64,000 nucleotides of DNA, taken from Streptomyces sp. Isolate_45. GTDB taxonomy: Bacteria; Actinomycetota; Actinomycetes; Streptomycetales; Streptomycetaceae. Both the position numbers and the translations under genes were made by a program. The stretch is from contig NZ_JANFAK020000002.1 in the NCBI RefSeq assembly GCF_024721315.2, positions 1 through 64,000 of the forward strand. The letters run 5' to 3'. Shown here one piece after another: positions 1 through 8,767 of this stretch. Every line of letters begins with the position of its first letter. The first letter of the stretch is position 1. Below the pieces are notes generated by a model. It had not been told where the DNA came from. It did not search any database and saw only the letters and a program-made list of their open reading frames with translations.

Positions 1-8
1 GTGGCCGC

Positions 9-1994
9 GTGGGCGGGGCCCTCGCCGCCGCGCGCCCCCACCTACGGCGCCTGCGCCCCGCCTACCCGCGGCCCGGCCGGACGGGCTGGCGCCGCTGGGC
101 GCCCTCCTGGCGCCAGTGGCTGGGAGCCTGCCTGTACACCATCACCGGCCTGACCTGCTTCGTCGCGCTCGCCTACGCGGTCACGGACATACCCGACGAC
201 CTCAACTCCTTCGCCACGCAGCAGGACAACGTCTACTACTGGTCCGACGGCTCCACCATGGCCCGCACCGGCTGGGTGAGCCGACAGGAGATGCCCCTGG
301 ACAAGGTGCCGCCGAAGGTCAGGGGAGCGGTCCTCGCGGCGGAGAACGCGAGCTTCTACTCGGACCCCGGAGTGTCCCCCTCCGGCGTCCTGCGCGCCCT
401 GGGCGCGGCGGTGACCGGAGGCGAGACCCAGGGCGGGTCCACCATCACGCAGCAGTACGTGAAGAACGCGTACCTGAGCCAGGACCGCACGATGTCGCGC
501 AAGTTCACCGAACTCCTGCTGGCCTTGAAACTGGACAACCAGAAGGACAAGGACCAGATACTCCAGGACTACCTCAACAGCAGTTGGTTCGGGCGCGGCA
601 CCTACGGAATCCAGCGCGCGTCCCAGGCGTACTACGGCAAGGACGTCTCACAACTGAACGCGAGCGAGGGCGCCTTCCTCGCCTCCCTGCTCAAGGGCGC
701 GGGCCTGTACGACCCGTCCATCAGCCCCAAGAACCGTGAGCGGGCGGAGGAGCGGTGGAGGTGGATCCTCGACCGCATGGTCGAGACCGGACAGCTGAAG
801 GCGTCCGAGCGCGCCACGTACACGAAGTTCCCGGAGCCCTCGGCCACATCCCTGGCGGGCATCCCGGGCGCGCAGACCGGCTACCTCGTCGAAATGGCGA
901 AGGCGTACACGGTCAAGGCCGGGCACATCGAGGAGTCGAACTTCGACCTCGGCGGCTACCAGATCTACACGACCTTCGACAAGGCGCGCATGACGGCCCT
1001 GACCAAGGCCGTCCAGGAGACGCAGAAGGGATTCGACCCCGAGAAGCGCCCCGACACCGACAAGCACGTGAAGATCGGCGCCGCGAGCGTCGCGCCCGAC
1101 GGGCGGCTGCTCGCCGTCTACGGCGGTCCCGACTACCTGAAGCAGGGTTACAACGAGTCGAACGCGACGACGATCCCGGTCGGTACGGCGTTCACACCGA
1201 TCGTCTATGCCGCCGCCCTCGAAGACGGAGTGGTGCGCACCCGGGGCAAGGCCCGTACGCCGGTTTCCCCCACCACCCCGTACGACGGGAACGACCAGGC
1301 GACCGTGCAGACCCCCGAGGGCCCGTACTGGGACCGCAGCGGGAAGGTCCTCAAGGGCAGCAACGACGGTGGGCGCAGCTGGGGGCAGGTGCCCCTGCGC
1401 CAGGCCGTCGCCGACTCCGTGAACACGCCGATGCTCCAGCTCGGCCTGGACGTGGGCCTGGACCGGGTGGAGGCGTTCGCCCAGAGGTCGGGCCTGCTGG
1501 CCTCCAGCCTCGGACCTCGGATCCCCACGTTCGCCCTCGGGGAGAACTCGAAGCCCAGCGCGATCCGCATGGCCGGCGCCTACCAGACCTTCGCCGCGGA
1601 CGGGATGCACACCGACCCCTACTCGGTGCGGTCGGTCACCCGCGGCGGCGCGGCGGTGCCCCTCGACCCGCCGAAGCCCACGCGGGCCGTATCGGCCCCC
1701 ACCGCGCGGGCGGTGACGGACGCGCTGCGGCAGGCGGTGACCGACGGTTCGGCGAAGACGGCGGCCAAGGTGCGGGCCGGCGCGGTGGGCAAGACGGGAA
1801 CGACGACGGCCAACACGGCGGGCTGGTTCGTGGCCAGCACCGAGCAGGAGTCCACGGCGGTGGTCGTCTACCGGATGGCGCTGACCGACCTGGCCCCGCT
1901 GCCCCTGACGGGGCTGGGCGGCGACGCCCCGGGAACGCCCGCCGGCGAACGCGCGGTGCGCCTGTGGAGCGAGTACGCCAAGGCCGTGAAGTAG
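9..1994 (+). CDS. Class A penicillin-binding protein-like transglycosylase with altered transpeptidase motif
   Basis: Bifunctional-type peptidoglycan synthase anchored in the membrane. After a basic cytoplasmic leader there is one membrane segment (about residues 37-60). The GT51 glycosyltransferase domain follows, with E112 in an AAENASFY motif, the GGSTITQQYVKN block, and E168 in RKFTE. The C-terminal half aligns with a transpeptidase domain: SVN at 470-472 and KTGT at 595-598 are intact. The position of the catalytic Ser-x-x-Lys reads T393-A-F-T396 (PVGTAFTP, where active enzymes have GSTFKP), so both the acylated serine and the lysine are missing. Glycan polymerisation is therefore likely and transpeptidation doubtful. 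The GTG start used here is only eight bases into the window and the frame is open to the left edge, so the true start may lie outside. A strong terminator follows the stop. Confidence 0.9.
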   Translation: MGGALAAARPHLRRLRPAYPRPGRTGWRRWAPSWRQWLGACLYTITGLTCFVALAYAVTDIPDDLNSFATQQDNVYYWSDGSTMARTGWVSRQEMPLDKVPPKVRGAVLAAENASFYSDPGVSPSGVLRALGAAVTGGETQGGSTITQQYVKNAYLSQDRTMSRKFTELLLALKLDNQKDKDQILQDYLNSSWFGRGTYGIQRASQAYYGKDVSQLNASEGAFLASLLKGAGLYDPSISPKNRERAEERWRWILDRMVETGQLKASERATYTKFPEPSATSLAGIPGAQTGYLVEMAKAYTVKAGHIEESNFDLGGYQIYTTFDKARMTALTKAVQETQKGFDPEKRPDTDKHVKIGAASVAPDGRLLAVYGGPDYLKQGYNESNATTIPVGTAFTPIVYAAALEDGVVRTRGKARTPVSPTTPYDGNDQATVQTPEGPYWDRSGKVLKGSNDGGRSWGQVPLRQAVADSVNTPMLQLGLDVGLDRVEAFAQRSGLLASSLGPRIPTFALGENSKPSAIRMAGAYQTFAADGMHTDPYSVRSVTRGGAAVPLDPPKPTRAVSAPTARAVTDALRQAVTDGSAKTAAKVRAGAVGKTGTTTANTAGWFVASTEQESTAVVVYRMALTDLAPLPLTGLGGDAPGTPAGERAVRLWSEYAKAVK

Positions 1995-2008
1995 CCGCGG
2001 TGCCGTTC

Positions 2009-2054
2009 CCGGACCGCCGGACCGCTGCGGCCGCCCGGCGGTCCGGCGGTCCGG
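2009..2054. terminator. Bidirectional hairpin terminator
   Basis: Perfect inverted repeat with 17-bp arms (2009-2025 and 2038-2054) and a 12-nt loop, lying between the stop codons of the convergent PBP and deacetylase genes. It has no T-run, as is usual in this kind of genome. Confidence 0.85.
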
Positions 2055-2061
2055 AGAGCGC

Positions 2062-3393
2062 CTACCGGACGACGTCCTTCCAGTCCGGTGCCTGCGCGGG
2101 GTCCAACTGTCGGAGCCGCGCGAGGACCTGCGGGTCCTGGGCGTCGAGCCAGTCCGCCAGCTCGCGGAACGACACGCAACGCACCCCCTGGCGCGGGCAG
2201 ACGTCCCTCATCATGTCCTCGACGGCCTTCATGTAGATGCCGCCGTTCCAGTCCTCGAAGTGGTTGCCGATGAACATCGGAGCCCGGCTGCCGTTGTAGA
2301 CGCGGTTGAAGCCGTTCATGTAGGAGCCGCGGACCTGTGCCTGCCACGCCGGGAACTTGGTCGGGTCGCCCTGGGTGCTGTCGCCCGACTGGTTGTAGAG
2401 GAAGTTGAAGTCCATGGACAGGACCTGGACCTCCTTGCCGTGCAGGGGTACGAGCTGCAGCGGGAAGTTCCAGATGTCGTTCTGCTTGGTCGGCCAGAGC
2501 TGGAAATCGCCGGAGGAGCTGGCGTCGTAGCGCCAGCCGTACGGCTTGACGGCCGTCAGGAGGTTCTTCTGGCCCTCCAGGCAGGGCGCCCGGCCGCCGA
2601 CGACCTCGCGCGTGGGATCGAAGGGCAGCGGTGCCTCCTTGCTGAACCCGGTGTTGGTCTTCCAGTTCTTCATGAACGAGTAGGTCTGGTCGATCTCGCT
2701 CTTCCACTCCTCGGGGCTCCAGTCACCGCCGCCCTTGGGTCCGCAGAAGTGGCCGTTGAAGTGGGAACCGATCTCGTTGCCGTCGGTCCAGGCACCCCGC
2801 AGCTGGGCCAGGGTGCTCTTGATGTGAGGGACCGTCGGGTAGGAGATGGCGGCCGAACCCTGTCCGTGCTGGGGCGGGTTGTAGAGCGACTTCTTGCTCT
2901 CCGGGAGCAGGTAGATGCCCGTGAGGAAGAAGGTCATGTGGGCCTTGCTCTCCTTGGCCACCTGCCGGAAGTGCGAGAAGAGGTGGTCCTCGCCCTCCAG
3001 GGCGCCGTCCCAGGAGAACACCACGAACTGCGGGGGCTGTTCGCCGGGCTTCAGCCGCTCGGGTTTGAGCTGGCCCGGGTTCGGCCCCGTGTAAGAGGTC
3101 GAACCGTCACCCAGCACCTTGACCTTGCCGTCCCACGACTCCGCCGGCTTCTTCCCGGCGTTGTCCCCGCCGGTCGTGTCCCCCTTCGGGGCGAGCTCCG
3201 CCTCGGTCCCCGCGGAACCGCCCCACCCGAGTGCGTACGCCCCGGCCGCGGCTCCGCCCAGCGCGAGCACGGCCGCGGCGATGCCCATGCGACGGCGGTT
3301 GCGCGCCTTGCGACGCACCTTGCGGGTGCTCCGCGATGCCTTCCGCGATGCCTTCCGGGTGCCCGGTTCGCCATCGGTCTCGGTCTCGGCCAT
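2062..3393 (-). CDS. Membrane-anchored polysaccharide deacetylase-like protein
   Basis: 443-residue protein starting at an ATG preceded by a good AGGAGGGG ribosome site; an upstream in-frame ATG at 3486 lacks one. A very basic N-terminus (many K/R up to residue 35) leads into a single membrane anchor (about 36-56), then a Ser/Gly/Pro linker and a NodB-like catalytic region. Asp129 in FSWDG matches the first NodB motif, and H211/H215 in SHFNGHF match the metal-binding H-x(3)-H motif. This family removes acyl groups from extracellular polysaccharides or peptidoglycan in a metal-dependent way; the exact substrate cannot be read from sequence. It converges on the PBP gene, which fits an envelope role but does not prove one. 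Confidence 0.8.
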   Translation of the reverse strand: MAETETDGEPGTRKASRKASRSTRKVRRKARNRRRMGIAAAVLALGGAAAGAYALGWGGSAGTEAELAPKGDTTGGDNAGKKPAESWDGKVKVLGDGSTSYTGPNPGQLKPERLKPGEQPPQFVVFSWDGALEGEDHLFSHFRQVAKESKAHMTFFLTGIYLLPESKKSLYNPPQHGQGSAAISYPTVPHIKSTLAQLRGAWTDGNEIGSHFNGHFCGPKGGGDWSPEEWKSEIDQTYSFMKNWKTNTGFSKEAPLPFDPTREVVGGRAPCLEGQKNLLTAVKPYGWRYDASSSGDFQLWPTKQNDIWNFPLQLVPLHGKEVQVLSMDFNFLYNQSGDSTQGDPTKFPAWQAQVRGSYMNGFNRVYNGSRAPMFIGNHFEDWNGGIYMKAVEDMMRDVCPRQGVRCVSFRELADWLDAQDPQVLARLRQLDPAQAPDWKDVVR

Positions 3394-3523
3394 AGCCGTG
3401 GTCCCCTCCTGATCGCCGCAGCCGGGCCGCGTGGGTGATTCGTATGAATATAGAACGTGTTGACGTCTCATTCGCACGCGGTTCATTCGTGCCGGGCGCC
3501 GCGCCGGTCGGGGTTGTTATCAA

Positions 3524-3537
3524 ACGGGTCGACCCGT
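3524..3537. promoter_or_regulatory. Palindromic operator candidate for the TetR gene
   Basis: Perfect 14-bp palindrome ACGGGTCGACCCGT ending 12 bp before the TetR ATG. Its position over the start region fits autorepression by the adjacent TetR protein. Inferred from symmetry and location only. Confidence 0.55.
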
Positions 3538-3549
3538 AAGGTAAAGGTC

Positions 3550-4137
3550 ATGACTTCCTTCCCGTCCTCCAAGGGGCGTCCACGGGATCCCCGCTCGCAC
3601 GAGGCGATCGTCAACGCGGCCACGGAGCTGGTGATCGAGGTCGGCTACGCCGCGACGTCGATCGGGGCGGTGGCCGCCCGTGCCGGTGTCGGCAAGGACA
3701 CGATCTACCGGCGGTGGCGGGGCAAGCCGGAGTTGGTCTTCGAAGCCGTGTTCACGACCACCGACCAAGGGCCGGTCCCGGACACCGGAACGCTGGCCGG
3801 GGACCTCACCGAACTGCTGCGGGGCCTGGTGGACGAGTTCAGGGCCCCCGCGGCCGCGGCGGCCCTCCCGGGACTTCTCGCCGACTTCGCCGCCGATCCG
3901 GTGCTGAAGGCGCGCATCCGCAGCGAGTTCCTGGCCCCGTCGAAAGACCGGCTGCTGATCGTGTTCGAGCGCGCCGAGGCACGAGGGGAGATCGCGGCCG
4001 GCACACCCGTGGACCTGGTCCTCGACACGATGGCGGGAGCTGTGTTCTTCCACGTCGGTCTGGTCGGCGAACACGCCGACCCCCGGCTGGCCGTCCGGCT
4101 GGCCGCCGTCATCGTCCAGGGGATCGAGGTCCGATGA
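3550..4137 (+). CDS. TetR/AcrR family transcriptional regulator
   Basis: 195-residue regulator. The N-terminal helix-turn-helix domain (about residues 12-58) contains the typical ATSIGAVAARAGVGKDTIYRRW recognition region, here split across positions 33-54. The C-terminal domain resembles the TetR_C ligand pocket family. The ATG at 3550 is preferred over an upstream in-frame start at 3457 because the extra 31 residues are unlike the family and would overlap the palindrome at 3524-3537. The stop overlaps the start of the next gene (ATGA), so the small membrane protein is co-translated and probably the co-regulated target or partner. Confidence 0.9.
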   Translation: MTSFPSSKGRPRDPRSHEAIVNAATELVIEVGYAATSIGAVAARAGVGKDTIYRRWRGKPELVFEAVFTTTDQGPVPDTGTLAGDLTELLRGLVDEFRAPAAAAALPGLLADFAADPVLKARIRSEFLAPSKDRLLIVFERAEARGEIAAGTPVDLVLDTMAGAVFFHVGLVGEHADPRLAVRLAAVIVQGIEVR

Positions 4138-4514
4138 ACGGATGGCTTCTCGCCGCGGGCATCACCGCGTTCGGTGTGGCCGTGGCCCACATCGTCGCCG
4201 GGCACCGCGATGTCGTGCGGCCGCTGGTGAACTCTGGACTTGCCGACGAACCCAAGCGCGTGCTGCACGCCGTGTGGCACATGGTGAGCGTCGACCTGGT
4301 GCTCTCCGCGGCCGTCCTGGTCCACCTCGCCCTGGCGGACGGTACGTCGGCGACCCGCCCGATGGCCTGGTTCGTGGCCGCGCACTACGTCGCGTACGCC
4401 ATCGCCTTCCTGGTGGTCACGCTGTCGGTCGGCTGGTCGAAGCCACTGCTCCGGCTGCCGCAGTGGATGCTGCTCCTACCGGTCGCGGTCCTGGCGGCGG
4501 CGGGCGCCGCGTAG
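4134..4514 (+). CDS. Small four-helix membrane protein coupled to TetR
   Basis: 126 residues, starting inside the TetR stop (ATGA overlap, translational coupling). Hydrophobic segments near residues 3-22, 49-68, 75-98 and 106-125 predict four membrane helices with a His/Arg-bearing loop between the first two. Streptomyces genomes commonly carry such uncharacterised proteins beside TetR genes. No enzymatic motif is visible. Confidence 0.85.
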   Translation: MNGWLLAAGITAFGVAVAHIVAGHRDVVRPLVNSGLADEPKRVLHAVWHMVSVDLVLSAAVLVHLALADGTSATRPMAWFVAAHYVAYAIAFLVVTLSVGWSKPLLRLPQWMLLLPVAVLAAAGAA

Positions 4515-4665
4515 CTACAGTCCCGCAGGGATGGCGCGCAGGTGCCGGTGGCCCCCTGCGAATGGCGTCGGCGCCGAGCCGGTGCCGGCCCGGGGCGGCC
4601 GTCCGGACCCCAGTCCCGGTCGCGGCCCGTACGCCGAAGAACGGCCGGCTCGCGCACCGCCGCGG

Positions 4666-5360
4666 TCAGCGGCCACCCGAAGGGGAGGTCGCGCAGCCGC
4701 CGCTGCCGGTCTCCTCGGACGTGCGCTCGTCGAAGAGGCCCGCGCCACCGCAGACGCCGGTCTCGGGCAGGGCGAGTTCGACGCGTTCGGCGCCGTCGTG
4801 GTCACCGGCGAGAGCGGCCGCGACGGAACGGACCTGTTCGTAGCCGGTCATGGCCAGGAAGGTCGGGGCGCGACCGTAGGACTTCATGCCGACGAGGTGG
4901 ACGCCCTTCTCCGGGTGGGAGGGCTCTCGCGCGCCATGGGGCCGGACGGTGCCGCAGGAATGCTGGTTGTGGGGTCGATCAGCGGCGCGAGCACGGTCGG
5001 GGCCAGGAGGCACTCGTCCAGGCCGAGACGGAGTGCGCCGACGACGGCCAGGAGCCCGTCGCCGTCTCGTTCGAACGCGTCGGTGCGGAGCCCGCTGACG
5101 GCGTCGGCGTGGCCGTCGTCGACGGCGGCCTTCGCGGCGAGGCCGAGGGCGCCCCGGGCGGGCAGCCGGTCGGCGGCGCCGCCGCCGAAGGTCGAGCCGG
5201 AGAGCCCTCGGAGGAGCTTCTCGGCGGCCTGGTCGACGACCTCGGACCAGGTGGAGAACAGCCGCACGTGCGACCACTCCCGCACCGCGGACGCGGCGAC
5301 CGGTCCGGCCTCCAGGACGAGCGGCTCGATGTGGCGCTCGACGAGTCGGGCGGCTGCCGC
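4666..5360 (-). pseudogene. FAD/NAD(P)-dependent oxidoreductase, degraded
   Basis: Recognisable remains of a flavoprotein family often found with actinobacterial arsenic genes. The first segment (from about 5360) reads AAARLVERHIEPLVLEAG and then REWSHVRLFSTW, but the preceding GxGxxG dinucleotide fold is absent. An internal deletion near 5215-5235 joins the early region straight to GSTFGGGAADRLPARG. A frameshift near 4966-4975 moves the rest (HSCGTV, HLVGMKSYGRAPTFLAMTG, LPETGVCGGAGLFDE) into another frame ending at 4666. Truncation, deletion and frameshift together make a functional product very unlikely. It lies downstream of the intact TSUP permease and the ACR3 fragment on the same strand. 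Confidence 0.8.
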
Positions 5361-5434
5361 ATGACGCTCGCCCTCGTGCCGCCGAGCGGCCGGGGCGCGG
5401 ACGGGGGCGCCTCGGCCGGGTCGCGCATCGAAGG

Positions 5435-6226
5435 TCAGCCGAGCGTTTCGACCGCGTAGAGGGATCCGACGCCGGCGGCCAGCGTGCCGAGCAGCAGCCG
5501 CAGGGCCTTTTCGGGGAGGTGGGGTTGGAGACGGGCGCCGAGGTAGCCGCCGATGAGTCCGCCCAGGCCGCAGGCCAGGCCGAGGAACCAGTGGGGTGCG
5601 ATGCTGTCGGAGCCGGCTGACGACAGCAGTGTGTACGTGCCGGCGCCGACGAGCGAGGTCGCGAAGGTGGAGGCCAGGGCGGCCGGGGCGACGACCGCGA
5701 CGGGCATTCCGCGGCCGACCAGGACGGGGCCGAGCAGCGAGCCGCCGCCGATGCCGTAGATCCCGCCGATCACTCCCACGCCCAGGGCCAGCCCGGTCAC
5801 CGCGCGCCCCGAGGGCCCATCCTTCCCGGACGGCTCCGGTCGCCGCGAGGGCAGCACCGTTCGGGCGATCAGCCACAGGCCCAGCGGCAGCAGGAACACG
5901 GCCACCAGCGCTTTGAAGACGACAGGGCCGGGCAGGGCGAAGACGCGGATGATCGCACCGAGGACGACGCCCGGCAGGGTGCCGAGCACCAGCCGCCGCA
6001 CCAGCGGACCCTGGAGGGCGCCGGCGCGCCAGTAGCGCAGGAGCGCGCCGGGGCCGGCGACGACGTTGTAGAGGAGGTTCGTCGGGGTGACGGCGGGGCT
6101 GGGTACGGCGAACACGCTCAGTTGTACGGGTAGGAGGAACACCGCCCCGGACACCCCGACCGGAGCGGTCACGATCGCGATCAGGAGTCCCGCCGCCAGC
6201 CCGGCGAGTCCCGTCCCCCAGTCCAC
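5435..6226 (-). CDS. TSUP family (TauE/SafE) membrane permease
   Basis: 263-residue integral membrane protein with about eight hydrophobic helices, two Gly-rich repeats of the TauE/SafE type (an early LLIAIVTAPVGVSGA region and a later GVIGGIYGIGGGSLLGP region). The family moves sulfite, organosulfonates or other small anions. The GTG start is forced because an in-frame TGA lies two codons upstream; an AAGGCGG sequence serves as ribosome site. Flanking genes on the same strand are decayed arsenic-type genes, so it may be the survivor of a metal- or thiol-related operon. Confidence 0.85.
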   Translation of the reverse strand: MDWGTGLAGLAAGLLIAIVTAPVGVSGAVFLLPVQLSVFAVPSPAVTPTNLLYNVVAGPGALLRYWRAGALQGPLVRRLVLGTLPGVVLGAIIRVFALPGPVVFKALVAVFLLPLGLWLIARTVLPSRRPEPSGKDGPSGRAVTGLALGVGVIGGIYGIGGGSLLGPVLVGRGMPVAVVAPAALASTFATSLVGAGTYTLLSSAGSDSIAPHWFLGLACGLGGLIGGYLGARLQPHLPEKALRLLLGTLAAGVGSLYAVETLG

Positions 6227-6492
6227 GGGTCAGCCGCCTTCGATGTGCGCGCCGGCCGACTTCACTCGCGCGGTGCCCCGCGTGCCCGACTCCGTCCCCG
6301 CTTCCTCGACGGCCTCCCGGGGCGCCGAGGGCAGCACTCGGCGCGGGCCCGCCCGGGTCCCGACGTTCACGCCCGGCTGCTCGGGTGCCTGACCCGTCGT
6401 GCAGGACTGCATGGGGTCACCCTAACCGTGGCCCCTCGGGCCGTTCGATGTGGCACCACCCGGTGTGACGGCCGCGCGAGGTCGGCGTCCTG
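6227..6492 (-). other. Decayed stretch between permease and ACR3 relic
   Basis: No gene can be supported here. A 60-codon reading frame (6230-6412, minus) ends at a TGA two codons before the TSUP GTG in the same frame, but it has no recognisable domain and no clear ribosome site. The stretch probably holds the eroded end of the ACR3 gene and an intergenic region. Confidence 0.4.
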
Positions 6493-6705
6493 GCGGACGA
6501 CGTCCAGGGGCTGCGAGGTGATGGTCCTCCCCTGCGGGGCGAAGAGGACCACGATGGTGAACAGCAGCCCGTGGAGCGCCCACGGGCCGATCCGCGGCAG
6601 GAACGTCGCCTCGTAGCCCCCGCGCCCCATCTTCCGCTCGCCGATGCGACGGGTGAGGAACCCGGCCGGCAGCGGGATCCCGAGGAAGACGGCGACGTTC
6701 AGGGC
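6493..6705 (-). pseudogene. ACR3-type arsenite efflux permease, internal fragment
   Basis: About 71 codons encode a clear piece of an ACR3 family arsenite/H+ antiporter: NVAVFLGIPLPAGFLTRRIG, then YEATFLPRIGPWALHGLLF and ITSQPLDVVR. Intact ACR3 proteins have about 350-370 residues and ten membrane helices, so only one fifth remains. Similarity stops abruptly on both sides. The frame stays open beyond both ends, but the flanking translation is not ACR3-like. A relic, not a gene. Confidence 0.75.
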
Positions 6706-6980
6706 GGTGTTCCTACGGGACGCCGCCGGGTGAGTGACGTGGGCGCCCCTGCGGCCCGTGCGGGCCGCAGTCGGCAGGGGCTGAAGAAGCATCGGAGTCG
6801 CGGACGGAAACTGCTCCTCAAGGTGCTGGGCGAACAGCACGGTCATGGCGAAGCCTGGCCGGCCGACACCGAGCAGTCCGTACTCGCGACCCTGTCCGAT
6901 CTCGAGCCACGCCCTCCCCGACCACCTGGCACCGGTACTCCGGCCGTGGTCGGAGGTGATCCGTAGGGCAAAGTGATGCC

Positions 6981-7484
6981 ATGACAACGTACGGGACGAT
7001 GGCGTACCACCTGGAGACCGAGCGACTGATACTGAGGCCGTGGGCCGAGTCGGACGCCGACGATTTCTGCGCCCTGCTCTCCGAACGCGGCAAGGGAACC
7101 CCTGAGGTCGAGCACATCAGGACGTCCATCGCGGAGTTGCTCACCGCGACGGAGACCACGGGGATCGCGCTGTTGCCCATCCAGCGCCGGGACGAAGGTG
7201 ACTTCATCGGGTACTGCGGGCTGATCATCGGCCGAACCACCCTGGAGGAGCCCGAAATCGCGTATGAGCTGTTCCAGCACGCGCACGGGCGCGGTTACGC
7301 CACCGAGGCGGCCGCGGCGGTGCTCGACGCCGCCGTCGCGACCGGGCGGACACGGCTCTGGTCGACCGTCGGCACGTGGAACGCGCCCTCGCTCCGTGTC
7401 CTCGAGAAGCTCGGGTTCGAGCGGGATCGCGTCTCCACGGAGGAGAACGGTGAAGTGGCTTGGCTCACGCGCTCGTTGCCGTAA
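6981..7484 (+). CDS. GNAT family N-acetyltransferase, RimJ/RimL-like
   Basis: 167 residues. The start of the protein (LETERLILRPWAESDAD) and the acetyl-CoA loop (HGRGYATEAAAAV) followed by NAPSLRVLEKLGFE are typical of the RimJ/RimL branch, which acetylates protein N-termini or small amines; the substrate is unknown. The ATG at 6981 has only a distant AGGGCAAAG ribosome site; ATG 6999 is an alternative that removes six residues. It is read alone, divergent from the ACR3 relic. Confidence 0.88.
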   Translation: MTTYGTMAYHLETERLILRPWAESDADDFCALLSERGKGTPEVEHIRTSIAELLTATETTGIALLPIQRRDEGDFIGYCGLIIGRTTLEEPEIAYELFQHAHGRGYATEAAAAVLDAAVATGRTRLWSTVGTWNAPSLRVLEKLGFERDRVSTEENGEVAWLTRSLP

Positions 7485-7595
7485 CGGTGACGCCTGAGCA
7501 CGCTCCCGCGGCCTGACGCTCCCGCTGGGACGGCGCCCAGCGCCGAGGACGCTCCCGCCACGTGCGGTCGGAGCACGCGGATCCGTAACGACGCG

Positions 7596-8588
7596 TCAGA
7601 GCCGGCCCGGACGGAACGCATGGACGGCTCTGACGAACAGGCCGAACCGGCGGCCCCACGTCGCTCCGCCGAGCTGGTCGACGTACCGTCCCGCCTGCGG
7701 GTCGACGGCGCGGCGGCCGGTCTCCAACTGGACGGCGAACGCGAGCCGGTAGAGCTGCTCCAGCACCTCGGCCGTCGGCACGGTGTCCTCACCGGGCAGG
7801 GGTGCTGACAGCTCGTAGCGGCCCGAGGCCCGGTCCAGGGCCAGGCGTACGCCGCTGACCGGATGGCCGACGGCCGTCCCCTCGGCCGGGCCGGCGGTCG
7901 GCCCCACGATCTCGCGGGCCTGCCGGGCGATCCTGTCCCAGGTGGCGAGGGCCGCGACCGAGCCGGTGGGGGCGTCGTCCTCGTCGAAGGCGATCACGTA
8001 CCGTCCCGCCGTGCGGACCCCGCCCGGGGGTCCGTCCGGGAGCGCCGCCGGATCGTGTTCCTCCGCGGCCGGAAGGCGACCGCGCAACCACTTCTCGGCG
8101 GCCGCCCAGTCGTCCTCGTCCGCGCGCTCGACCCAACCCCGCACCCGGTCCTCCGCCTCCGTCAGCCCCTCCCCGGAGTCGACGGCCCGCTGGAACGCGT
8201 CCTCCAGATCCGCCAGGTCCGCCGGGTCGCCCGGCTCCGCCTTCGCCCTGCCCACCGGCCCCGAGCCGGGCAGCAACGGGGGCGACCCCTCGGTGCGGGT
8301 CAGGGTGAAGGAAGCACCGTCACCGATCTCCTGGGCATGCACGGTGAGGACGTCCGGGCCGGGCCGCCAGGCGACAGCGCACCGGAGGTATCCGTGCGTC
8401 GGGTCGGCCAGGTGCTCGTGGGCCTCGTCGAGGTCGGCGAAGGTGTAGAGGTACCGGTCCTCGACGTCGTCGGCGAACAGGAACACGGCTCCGACGCCCG
8501 CGTCCTCCGCGGACGCGGCACCCGCGTGCGCCAGTGCGAACGCGGCGAACTCGTCGAGCGGCCCGCCCGACGCCCCGCTCCGGGACAT
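7596..8588 (-). CDS. Hypothetical protein, 330 residues
   Basis: Soluble, acidic protein rich in Asp, Glu and Ala, with no signal peptide or membrane helix. Start supported by AGAGGAAG seven bases upstream. Distinct blocks include a FLFADDVEDRYLYTFADLDE segment near the N-terminus and a conserved-looking end (ETGRRAVDPQAGRYVDQLGG). No known domain was recognised. Codon bias is that of a genuine Streptomyces gene. It is monocistronic, and the space to the GNAT gene is short. Confidence 0.8.
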   Translation of the reverse strand: MSRSGASGGPLDEFAAFALAHAGAASAEDAGVGAVFLFADDVEDRYLYTFADLDEAHEHLADPTHGYLRCAVAWRPGPDVLTVHAQEIGDGASFTLTRTEGSPPLLPGSGPVGRAKAEPGDPADLADLEDAFQRAVDSGEGLTEAEDRVRGWVERADEDDWAAAEKWLRGRLPAAEEHDPAALPDGPPGGVRTAGRYVIAFDEDDAPTGSVAALATWDRIARQAREIVGPTAGPAEGTAVGHPVSGVRLALDRASGRYELSAPLPGEDTVPTAEVLEQLYRLAFAVQLETGRRAVDPQAGRYVDQLGGATWGRRFGLFVRAVHAFRPGRL

Positions 8589-8697
8589 GAAGTCGCTTCC
8601 TCTCCGCCGCCGGTCCTGTCCGCCGGATCATACGTGGACACCCGGTGATGATCAGGGGGCGTGGGTGGCCGCCCGGGGCGGAGGCGGGGTGTCGGGC

Positions 8698-8726
8698 GGC
8701 AGCCGGGCAGCCGGGCAGCCGGGCAG
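8698..8726. repeat. Short tandem GGGCAGCC repeat
   Basis: About 3.6 copies of an 8-bp unit just upstream of the TPR-like gene. Likely a slippage product in GC-rich DNA; no function inferred. Confidence 0.6.
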
Positions 8727-8767
8727 TCGGTGATCGGCGGGCAAGTGGCCACGGATATTCTCCGGCC

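Noticed and set aside
6230..6412. 60-codon frame ending just before the TSUP start, considered as a rhodanese-like remnant
   Set aside because: The resemblance rests on a few residues only (AGAHIEGG); too weak to call.
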